Assembly: GCA_019112735.1 (NCBI GenBank)
Contig: DXIS01000015.1
Coordinates: forward strand, 1 to 64,000
DNA length: 64,000 nucleotides
Direction: 5' to 3'
Source of the DNA: Candidatus Mediterraneibacter guildfordensis
GTDB lineage: Bacteria; Bacillota; Clostridia; Lachnospirales; Lachnospiraceae
Shown: positions 1-6,280 of the stretch, piece after piece
Position numbering within the stretch: the first letter of the stretch is position 1
How the letters are laid out: each line of letters opens with the position of its first letter
Notes under the pieces: generated by a model
The model's input: only the letters and a program-made list of their open reading frames with translations
The model's database searches: none
Told to the model about the DNA's origin: nothing
Program-made: the position numbers and the translations under genes

Positions 1-228
1 TTTATTCAGATTGTCGGGAAATACAGCGACATACAGGAATTGACCTATGAAAACGTCCATGAGTTTATCGACCGTATTTTGATACATGAATTAGACCGGG
101 AAACCAACACCCGGAAAATCGAAATCCATTACAGCTTTGTCGGACAGGTTGATACTGAGCAGGAGCCGACGCAAGTTGTCAACCATGACCGCCGCAACAT
201 GGTAGATGTAAAAAGTATCGCTATCTAA
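1..228 (+). CDS. Large serine recombinase, C-terminal fragment
   Basis: The reading frame is open from the first base and ends at TAA 226-228, so only the last 75 residues are present. The residues ELTYENVHEFIDRI followed by KIEIHYSFVG match the C-terminal segment (DUF4368 type) of large serine recombinases found in integrative elements and Tn4451-like transposons. These enzymes excise and integrate the element that carries them. The catalytic N-terminal domain lies left of the window. Position fits: the gene stops within about 10 bp of the point where the neighbouring MFS gene loses homology, as expected for a recombinase encoded at the end of its own element. Confidence 0.8.
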   Translation, partial: FIQIVGKYSDIQELTYENVHEFIDRILIHELDRETNTRKIEIHYSFVGQVDTEQEPTQVVNHDRRNMVDVKSIAI

Positions 229-238
229 CCTCAGCAAA
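1..238. mobile_element. Right end of an integrated element inside an MFS gene
   Basis: The recombinase gene runs from the left edge to 228. The opposite-strand MFS frame is native down to about residue 154 and then picks up the few codons AEVR and a stop from sequence overlapping the recombinase end. The junction is therefore placed at roughly 230-240 (inference). The core dinucleotide and left end cannot be seen, so the attachment site is not defined to the base. Confidence 0.6.
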
Positions 239-697
239 GAATGAGCCGGAATTCAGAAGCTGCAACCATCCATTTGTTTTTATCAACTGATCTTTTGGGA
301 CAAGCTGCGGAATAATCGACTGTATTGCAGGCTGCTGGAATGTACTCCCGATCCCCCTGACACACAGCATGACAAAGACTGTCCACACCGGGAGATCAAA
401 AAAGGACAGTATGACCGCATAGATCATCGCAACTGCTCCCATTGCCATATCCGAAAAAATAGAGATAAATTTTCGGTTATAGCGGTCGACCGCAATTCCT
501 GCCAATGGGCTGAATAATGTCATTGGAAGATATGCGACAAGTCCCGATATTCCCAGCATTAACGGTGAAGATGTTTTTTCGGCAAGCCACCAGATCAGCG
601 CGAATTGAACGCCATGACTTCCCAGCATTGAAACAGCCTGTCCAAGAGCAACAATCATAAACTGTGATTTCCATTTTTGTTTTTGTATTTTTTCCAT
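221..697 (-). pseudogene. Mef-like MFS efflux transporter, truncated by insertion
   Basis: The 158-residue frame corresponds to the first third of a roughly 400-residue major facilitator of the macrolide-efflux (Mef-like) type. Visible are helix 1 (GQAVSMLGSHGVQFALIWW), the conserved cytoplasmic loop GIAVDRYNRK near residues 67-76, and TFQQPAIQSIIPQLVP near 119-134. After NSGSFF the frame diverges and stops, where family members continue for another eight or so helices. The cause is the integrated element at the left. The start at 697 has GAGGA 8-9 nt upstream. It lies 126 bp downstream of a MarR gene on the same strand, so regulator and pump probably formed a unit. As it stands the protein cannot be functional unless the element excises. 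Confidence 0.75.
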
Positions 698-738
698 ATC
701 AAATTGTCCTCTTAATTTTCAAAATAGTTTTTCAAACA

Positions 739-799
739 GGGGACAATATCAATGTGATAATCCCCTTATTATGCTGCTGCCGACATCAAGCCACCTCCC
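739..799 (-). promoter_or_regulatory. Possible leader peptide and hairpin before the MFS gene
   Basis: Between the MarR gene and the MFS start there is a strong ribosome binding site (GGGAGG, 7 nt spacing) followed by a five-codon frame, Met-Ser-Ala-Ala-Ala-stop, at 769-786. An imperfect hairpin with GGGGA/TCCCC at its base follows at 739-765. This layout resembles translational attenuators of drug-efflux genes, but the function is inference only. Confidence 0.35.
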
Positions 800-823
800 T
801 TCAAAAGTTTTTGATTTCTGTTT

Positions 824-1255
824 TTATAATATGGCTTCCAGATATTTTTTTAATCCGTCGCGATATTTTTTTGTCAGTGCTAAATATTGCCGCTGTTCTT
901 CCTCTGTCCACTCATTCCAGATTTTGTTTTCAATCTCGTGGATCGGCATTATTTTTTCCTGGGAATATTTCTTCCCCTTTTCCGTCAGACAGAGAATCGT
1001 ATTTCTGCCTTTTCCTTGTTTTAAATATACAATCTCTTCTTTTTCCAGTTTACGAATGGCAGAGTTTATAGTCTGGCGGCTGATGCCTGTAAGTTTGCTG
1101 ATTTCACTTTGCAGGCATTGTCCGTCTCTCTCACACAGGACATATAAAATATTTTGAACGCTGTCAGAAATTCCTGTTTTTACAGCCGCTTCGTGGTATA
1201 AAGCATTGATTTCTCCGGCTAAATAGGTATATTGTCCTGCTTCTAAATAATGCAA
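824..1255 (-). CDS. MarR-family transcriptional regulator
   Basis: A 143-residue winged-helix repressor of the MarR type. The helix-turn-helix is visible as LQSEISKLTGISRQTINSAI, followed by the wing (LEKEEIVYLKQGKGRNTILCLTEKG). A TTG at 1255 is chosen as start: GGGAGAGG lies 7 nt upstream, while the more distal ATG at 1315 sits inside the promoter itself, between the -35 and the predicted transcription start, and cannot be in the mRNA. The length then equals the usual MarR size. It is followed by a truncated efflux pump and preceded by a PatB/MalY-like lyase whose promoter carries a related box, so it may control both and itself (inference). Confidence 0.85.
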   Translation of the reverse strand: MHYLEAGQYTYLAGEINALYHEAAVKTGISDSVQNILYVLCERDGQCLQSEISKLTGISRQTINSAIRKLEKEEIVYLKQGKGRNTILCLTEKGKKYSQEKIMPIHEIENKIWNEWTEEEQRQYLALTKKYRDGLKKYLEAIL

Positions 1256-1280
1256 ATGATCCTCTCCCTTTACAATGTCC

Positions 1281-1322
1281 GATTTCGTACATATATTATA
1301 TCTGATTTCGTACATAAGTCAA
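1281..1322 (-). promoter_or_regulatory. marR promoter with two TACGAAATC boxes
   Basis: TTGACT (1317-1322) and TATAAT (1295-1300) with 16-bp spacing form a near-consensus sigma-A promoter. The 12-mer ATGTACGAAATC occurs twice with a 23-bp period, once in the spacer and once right at the transcription start. This is the expected position for an autoregulatory operator. Confidence 0.7.
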
Positions 1323-1329
1323 TATTTTT

Positions 1330-2541
1330 TTACACGAACACATACTCTCTCAGCCGCTCAAACGCCTCTTCCACTCTCGTCAGCGGGGACGCCAGGTTCA
1401 TCCGGATATGGCAGGGGCCGCCGAACGCTCTTCCGTCCTGCCAGCCGACGCCTACTTCCCATCCGTCTCTCAGCAGCTCGTCAATGGACTTCCCGCTTTT
1501 CCTGCAGTAATCCGTACAGTCAAGGAAGAGCATGTACGTTCCCTGGGGATCCGCCACATCTACACCGGAAAAATGTTCGCGGATATAATCCACGGCAAAA
1601 CAGCTGTTTTCTTCCAGTACAGTGCGCAGTTCTTCCAGCCACTCATACCCTTCCGGCTGATACGCCCCGATCAGGGCATGCATGGAGAGGACATTCATCT
1701 CATTGTAGTGCGTTGCGTGGCCGTGGGCACAGATCCGGTCTCTCAGATAACTGCTGTAGATGACGTGGAAGCTTCCGATCAGGCCGGCCAGGTTGAATGT
1801 CTTGCTCGGCGCGTAGGCCGCTGCCACATGTTCTCTTGCCCAGTCATTTATCATCTGGGTCGGGATATGATGATGCCCGGCAAAGGTAAGGTCCGCCCAT
1901 ATCTCATCGCTGATCACATAGCAGTCGTTTGCCTCATAGACCTCCATCGCCCGCTCCAGCTCCCAGCGCTCCCATACTCGGCCGGTAGGATTGTGCGGGG
2001 AACAGAAAATGGCGAGATGGATGTGGTTCTCTTTCAGCTTCCGGTCCATGTCCTCATAGTCCATCCGCCAGATCCCGTTGCTGTCTTTCCTAAGAGGACT
2101 GTGAACAGACACCCGCCCGAGTCCCTCGATGTCCTCCCGGAATCCGAGATAGAACGGGCTGTGGAGCAGGATCTTATCGCCGGGTTCCGAGAGCACCCGG
2201 ACGGCGCTTGTCACAAAACCATGGACGCCGTTTTCATAACCGATATGCTCTTTTTTAAGTCCGGTCACGCCGAAATGGTCTTTCTGCCACCGGATAATGG
2301 AATCATAATATTCTTCGGACGGCCGGAAATATCCGAATGCGGGGTGCTGCACTCTCTTCATTATGGCATCCGTGACGGACGGACAGGTGGGAAAATTCAT
2401 GTCCGCCACCCACATGGGGATAAAATCAAAACCTTCCCGGGGCTTCTCCGGTTCGCTGCCCCATACCTTCTCTCCTACGCTGTCTATGGCAAGGGCGTCC
2501 CTGCCCCTGCGGTCCATGATCGATGTAAAATCGTATTTCAT
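1330..2541 (-). CDS. MalY/PatB-type PLP-dependent C-S lyase (aminotransferase fold)
   Basis: A 403-residue fold-type I PLP enzyme. FIPMWVADMNF (40-50) is the signature of the MalY/PatB cystathionine beta-lyase-like group. HNPTGR (183-188), SDEIWADL (201-208) and the PLP lysine in APSKTFNLAG (Lys237) are all present. Members cleave C-S bonds of cystathionine or cysteine conjugates, or act as aminotransferases. The start has AGGAG 10 nt upstream. Substrate cannot be told from sequence. The promoter shares a box with that of the neighbouring MarR gene, suggesting induction by a small molecule. It could equally be a housekeeping cystathionine beta-lyase supplying homocysteine. Confidence 0.85.
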   Translation of the reverse strand: MKYDFTSIMDRRGRDALAIDSVGEKVWGSEPEKPREGFDFIPMWVADMNFPTCPSVTDAIMKRVQHPAFGYFRPSEEYYDSIIRWQKDHFGVTGLKKEHIGYENGVHGFVTSAVRVLSEPGDKILLHSPFYLGFREDIEGLGRVSVHSPLRKDSNGIWRMDYEDMDRKLKENHIHLAIFCSPHNPTGRVWERWELERAMEVYEANDCYVISDEIWADLTFAGHHHIPTQMINDWAREHVAAAYAPSKTFNLAGLIGSFHVIYSSYLRDRICAHGHATHYNEMNVLSMHALIGAYQPEGYEWLEELRTVLEENSCFAVDYIREHFSGVDVADPQGTYMLFLDCTDYCRKSGKSIDELLRDGWEVGVGWQDGRAFGGPCHIRMNLASPLTRVEEAFERLREYVFV

Positions 2542-2606
2542 ATTCTTCCGCTCCTTTACTTCTGCATTTCATACTTTTCATTCAACTGGTTTATACACAT
2601 ATTCTT

Positions 2607-2634
2607 ATTATATCTGATTTCGCATATTAGACAA
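2607..2634 (-). promoter_or_regulatory. Promoter of the PatB-like lyase gene with MarR-type box
   Basis: TTGTCT (2629-2634) and TATAAT (2607-2612) are spaced by 16 bp. The spacer and -10 carry TGCGAAATCAGATATAAT, matching TACGAAATCAGATATAAT of the marR promoter except for one base. Sharing both the box and its phase to the -10 suggests the same repressor. Confidence 0.6.
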
Positions 2635-2677
2635 TTTTTTTTATAGCGCAGCCTTTGGATCCTGTCTCCTGTATTTA

Positions 2678-2706
2678 TTGACAAACCCGCCTCAAATTGC
2701 TAAGAT
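2678..2706 (+). promoter_or_regulatory. Promoter of the ADH/ALDH operon
   Basis: A perfect -35 TTGACA (2678-2683), a 17-bp spacer and TAAGAT (2701-2706) lie 55 bp before the alcohol dehydrogenase start. This is a strong vegetative promoter by sequence. Confidence 0.7.
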
Positions 2707-2761
2707 TTTTCAGATGTATTCTGATTACATGCAATATTTACGAAAGAAAGGATCTGTTACC

Positions 2762-3991
2762 ATGAACCCTCTTAAAAAAGCGTACTGCAGGACCTTTCAG
2801 ACAGGACTGAAAATAGCTCTGCCCTTCCTGCCCTACCGTAAACCGAAGATCACCGGAAGCGTGAAGTCTCTGCCGGAAGTCATCCGGAAGAAGAAATGTA
2901 CCAAAGCGCTGATCATTACGGACGCCGGGATCCGGAAGCTTGGACTTACCGGCCGTCTGGAGAAGGCGCTTGCAGACAATGATATCCCATTCTGTATTTA
3001 TGACAAAACCGTTGCGAATCCGACGACAGTCAATGTGTCCGAAGCGATCGAACTCTATCAGGAAAATGACTGCGACTGCATTATCGGATTCGGCGGCGGC
3101 TCCAGCATGGACTGCGCCAAGGCGGTCGGTGCACGCCTGGCCCGCCCGAAGAAATCTCTTGCCAAAATGAAAGGGATCCTGAAGGTGCGCCGGAGACTTC
3201 CGCTCCTGATGGCGATCCCGACGACTGCGGGGACCGGGAGCGAGACGACCCTTGCGGCGGTGATCACGGACGCTGAGACCCGTTACAAATACGCGATCAA
3301 TGATTTCCCGCTGATCCCGCGGTATGCGGTGCTGGACCCGAAGGTGACGCTCAGTCTTCCGCCCTTTATCACCGCGACCACCGGCATGGACGCACTGACC
3401 CACGCGGTGGAGGCTTATATCGGGAATTCCACAACATACGGAACGCGAAAGGACGCGCTGCTTGCCGTGAAGCTGATCTTTGAAAACATTGATACAGCCT
3501 ATACGGACGGCTCCAATGTGGAGGCCCGCCGCAATATGCTCCACGCTTCCTTCTATGCAGGATGTGCCTTCACCAAGTCCTATGTGGGATATGTGCACGC
3601 CATCGCCCATTCCCTTGGCGGCGAATATAACGTGCCCCACGGCCTTGCGAACGCGGTGATCCTCCCCATGATCCTGGAGGCGTACGGCAAAACCATCCAT
3701 AAGAAGCTGGCGCGACTGGCCCGTGAAGCCGGGGTCGCGGACGCGGATACGCCCGTGGATGAGGCTGCGGCACAGTTCATTCAGGCCATTAAAGATATGA
3801 AGAAACGGTTCGGCATCGGGGATACGATCCCGGAGATCCGGGAGACCGACATTCCGAAGCTTGCCCACTACGCGGATAAAGAGGCCAATCCCCTCTATCC
3901 GGTGCCGGTGCTGATGAACGCATCGGAACTGGAACCGTTCTACCATATGCTGATGAAAGGAGAAGATGAAAATGACGGAACAGGAAATTAA
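2762..3991 (+). CDS. Iron-containing alcohol dehydrogenase
   Basis: A 409-residue group III (Fe-dependent) alcohol dehydrogenase, interconverting alcohols and aldehydes with NAD(P)H. GGGSSMD (101-107) and TAGTGSE (155-161) bind the nucleotide. Metal ligands align as Asp210 and His214 (GMDALTHAVEAY), His269 and His283 (PHGLANAV), with spacing as in FucO. The ATG at 2762 is preferred over an in-frame ATG at 2678 because AAAGGA precedes it and 2678 is the -35 element. Its 3' end overlaps the aldehyde dehydrogenase start by 26 nt, so the two are translationally coupled and may handle one aldehyde pool. Alcohol chain length is unknown. Confidence 0.9.
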   Translation: MNPLKKAYCRTFQTGLKIALPFLPYRKPKITGSVKSLPEVIRKKKCTKALIITDAGIRKLGLTGRLEKALADNDIPFCIYDKTVANPTTVNVSEAIELYQENDCDCIIGFGGGSSMDCAKAVGARLARPKKSLAKMKGILKVRRRLPLLMAIPTTAGTGSETTLAAVITDAETRYKYAINDFPLIPRYAVLDPKVTLSLPPFITATTGMDALTHAVEAYIGNSTTYGTRKDALLAVKLIFENIDTAYTDGSNVEARRNMLHASFYAGCAFTKSYVGYVHAIAHSLGGEYNVPHGLANAVILPMILEAYGKTIHKKLARLAREAGVADADTPVDEAAAQFIQAIKDMKKRFGIGDTIPEIRETDIPKLAHYADKEANPLYPVPVLMNASELEPFYHMLMKGEDENDGTGN

Positions 3992-5351
3992 TGCCATCGT
4001 TGCGGTGCAGCGGAAATATTTTCAGACGGGAGCGACCCTTCCGGTCAGCTTCAGGATCGACGCTCTTCGAAGACTCTATGACGCGGTCTCCGGCAGTGAG
4101 AAGGAGATCCATGATGCGCTGCGGAAAGATCTGGGGAAAAGCGGATTTGAAAGTTACATGTGTGAGACCGGGCTGGTGCTGGAGGAGATCAGCTACATGC
4201 TGAAACATGTCCGCCGTTTCGCCGGGGAGAAACGGGTTCGCACGCCTCTCGCTCAGTTCCATTCAAGAAGTTATAAGAAGCCTTCGCCGTACGGTGTGAC
4301 GCTGATCATGAGCCCGTGGAATTACCCCTTCATGCTCACCCTCTCCCCGCTCGTGGATGCGCTGGCGGCCGGGAATACGGCAGTAGTCAAACCGAGCGCC
4401 TATTCTCCAAACACAAGCGAGGTGATCCGGCAGATTCTCACGAAATGTTTTGAGCCTCAGTATGTGTCGGTCGTGACCGGCGGACGGGCGGAAAACACCT
4501 GTCTTCTGCACGAGCATTTTGATTATATTTTCTTTACAGGCAGTCAGTCTGTGGGGAAGGAAGTTATGCGGAGCGCTGCAGATCATCTGACGCCGGTGAC
4601 CCTTGAACTGGGCGGAAAGAGCCCCTGCATCGTCGATCAGACCGCGAACATCAAGCTGGCGGCAAGACGGATCGTATTCGGGAAATATCTGAACTGCGGC
4701 CAGACCTGTGTGGCGCCGGACTATGTCTACTGCCACCGCTCCGTCCGGGACCGGCTGATCAAAGAAATCGGGAAACAGATCCGCAGACAGTTCGGCAAAA
4801 AGCCCCTTGATAATAAGAACTATGGCAAGATCATCAATGAGAAGCATTTCGACCGGATCCTGGGACTGATCGATAAAGAAAAAGTAGTCTTTGGCGGGAA
4901 TTCTGACCGGGATGCGCTACGGATCGAACCGACGGTCATGGATAATGTGACTTTTTCAGACGCTGTCATGCAGGAAGAGATCTTCGGACCGGTCATGCCT
5001 GTCCTCACCTTTGACAGCCTGGATGAAGTGATCCGCAATGTCAACGCCATGCCCCATCCGCTGGCCCTTTACCTGTTTACGTCCAGTAAAACGGCGGCGA
5101 AAAAGGTTACCGCGCGGTGCGGATTCGGAGGCGGATGCATCAATGATACGATCATCCATCTTGCGACAACAGAAATGGGATTCGGCGGATTCGGCGAGAG
5201 CGGCATGGGCTCTTACCATGGAAAGACCGGCTTTGATACATTTACCCACTATAAGAGCATCGTGGATAAAAAGACCTGGCTCGATCTTCCCATGCGCTAT
5301 CAGCCCTACCGGAAAATGCACGGGAAAATGGTGCGGTTTTTCCTGAAATAA
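3966..5351 (+). CDS. NAD(P)-dependent aldehyde dehydrogenase (class 3 type)
   Basis: A 461-residue aldehyde dehydrogenase, short as in class 3/fatty-aldehyde types. Asn119 in SPWNYPF, the general base Glu214 in VTLELGG and the nucleophile Cys248 in GQTCVAPD are intact. It oxidises aldehydes to acids through a thioester with Cys248. The ATG at 3966 follows AAAGGAG. It is co-transcribed with the iron alcohol dehydrogenase. Together they could dismutate or detoxify aldehydes, or interconvert alcohol and acid (inference). The stop lies 7 nt from the stop of the convergent gene. Confidence 0.9.
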   Translation: MKMTEQEINAIVAVQRKYFQTGATLPVSFRIDALRRLYDAVSGSEKEIHDALRKDLGKSGFESYMCETGLVLEEISYMLKHVRRFAGEKRVRTPLAQFHSRSYKKPSPYGVTLIMSPWNYPFMLTLSPLVDALAAGNTAVVKPSAYSPNTSEVIRQILTKCFEPQYVSVVTGGRAENTCLLHEHFDYIFFTGSQSVGKEVMRSAADHLTPVTLELGGKSPCIVDQTANIKLAARRIVFGKYLNCGQTCVAPDYVYCHRSVRDRLIKEIGKQIRRQFGKKPLDNKNYGKIINEKHFDRILGLIDKEKVVFGGNSDRDALRIEPTVMDNVTFSDAVMQEEIFGPVMPVLTFDSLDEVIRNVNAMPHPLALYLFTSSKTAAKKVTARCGFGGGCINDTIIHLATTEMGFGGFGESGMGSYHGKTGFDTFTHYKSIVDKKTWLDLPMRYQPYRKMHGKMVRFFLK

Positions 5352-5358
5352 GAGATCC

Positions 5359-6222
5359 TTATTTTACTTCAACAAGCTCGATCCGGAAGTTCAGTTCTTT
5401 CCCGGCCATTTCATGGTTTGCGTCAAATGTGATGGTTGTCTCATCTTTGGCTGTCACTTTGACCGGGAAAGGCTGTCCGAACTGATTGGACAGATAAACC
5501 TGCTGTCCGGCTTCCAGTTCTTCAGAGCCCGGAAGCTGCGCGATCTCAACGGTAAACACTGCAGCCGGATCGGGCATGCCGTAGGCTTCCTCCGGCATCA
5601 GGTGTACATCCACAGTCTGACCGACTTCCATGTCGGCCACAGCTTTGTCAAATCCCAGGATCATCTGTCCTGCGCCGCATACAAACTCCAGTGGTTCGCC
5701 ACGGTCATAGGAAGAATCAAACTGTGTCCCGTCATTGAATGTTCCTCTGTAGTGGGCGCGGCATGTCTTTCCTACATTTTTCCCCTCAAAAGCCGGCCTG
5801 GAAGAACCGCATCCCCCGCCGCAGCTGCTTCCGCATCCGCCGCCGCAGGAATGTCCTTCGTCATGGCCGCCGCAGTCGTGGCCTTCTTCGTGATGATGGT
5901 CGCAGTTGGCGCCTGTGGATACCAGCTCGCCTCTGAGATATGCTTCCACTGCTTCGTCTGTATTTCCCTCTGCGCCGGCGCACAGTTCCACGCCTGCTTC
6001 CGCGAGAGCCGCCTGTGCTCCGCCGCCGATGCCGCCGCAGATCAGTACATCCACGTCCTGTCCGGCCAGAAGTCCGGCGAGGGCGCCGTGTCCCGTTCCA
6101 TTAGACCCGATCACTTCGCTTGATACAACTTTGTTGTCCTTCACTTCGTAAAACTTGAACTGCTCTGTACGTCCGAAATGCTGAAAGACATTTCCATTGT
6201 CATAAGTTACTGCTATTTTCAT
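5359..6222 (-). CDS. NifX-like domain / Cys-His-rich linker / FKBP peptidyl-prolyl isomerase fusion
   Basis: Three parts are visible in 287 residues. Residues 1-104 are a dinitrogenase iron-molybdenum cofactor (NifX/NafY/NifB C-terminal-like) domain: MKIAVTYDNGNVFQHFGRTE and ICGGIGGGAQAAL. Residues 105-142 form a metal-binding linker with six His (109-124) and six Cys, the last four at 126, 130, 134 and 138 with exact four-residue spacing. Residues 148-287 are an FKBP isomerase with a SlyD-like insert (YRGTFNDGTQFDSSYDRGEPL, then EEAYG). SlyD uses a His/Cys-rich tail to handle nickel and other metals. Here similar residues lie between the domains. A role in metal or cofactor handling coupled to folding is inferred; no nif genes are nearby. 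Confidence 0.8.
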   Translation of the reverse strand: MKIAVTYDNGNVFQHFGRTEQFKFYEVKDNKVVSSEVIGSNGTGHGALAGLLAGQDVDVLICGGIGGGAQAALAEAGVELCAGAEGNTDEAVEAYLRGELVSTGANCDHHHEEGHDCGGHDEGHSCGGGCGSSCGGGCGSSRPAFEGKNVGKTCRAHYRGTFNDGTQFDSSYDRGEPLEFVCGAGQMILGFDKAVADMEVGQTVDVHLMPEEAYGMPDPAAVFTVEIAQLPGSEELEAGQQVYLSNQFGQPFPVKVTAKDETTITFDANHEMAGKELNFRIELVEVK

Positions 6223-6280
6223 TTTTCATCCTCATCTTTCTTTTATTTTGTGCACTGCTATTTTAACATATCATCTTCGT

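Noticed and set aside
1408-2646. Long open frame opposite the PatB-like lyase gene
   Set aside because: Its residues match no family, it lacks a ribosome site, and the minus-strand gene has intact catalytic motifs. It is a by-product of codon use. The same applies to long frames opposite the ADH (2738-3997) and the P-type ATPase (10502-11635).
5345-5362. Small AAATAAG/CTTATTT stem between convergent genes
   Set aside because: Seven A/T-rich pairs only; too weak to call as a terminator.
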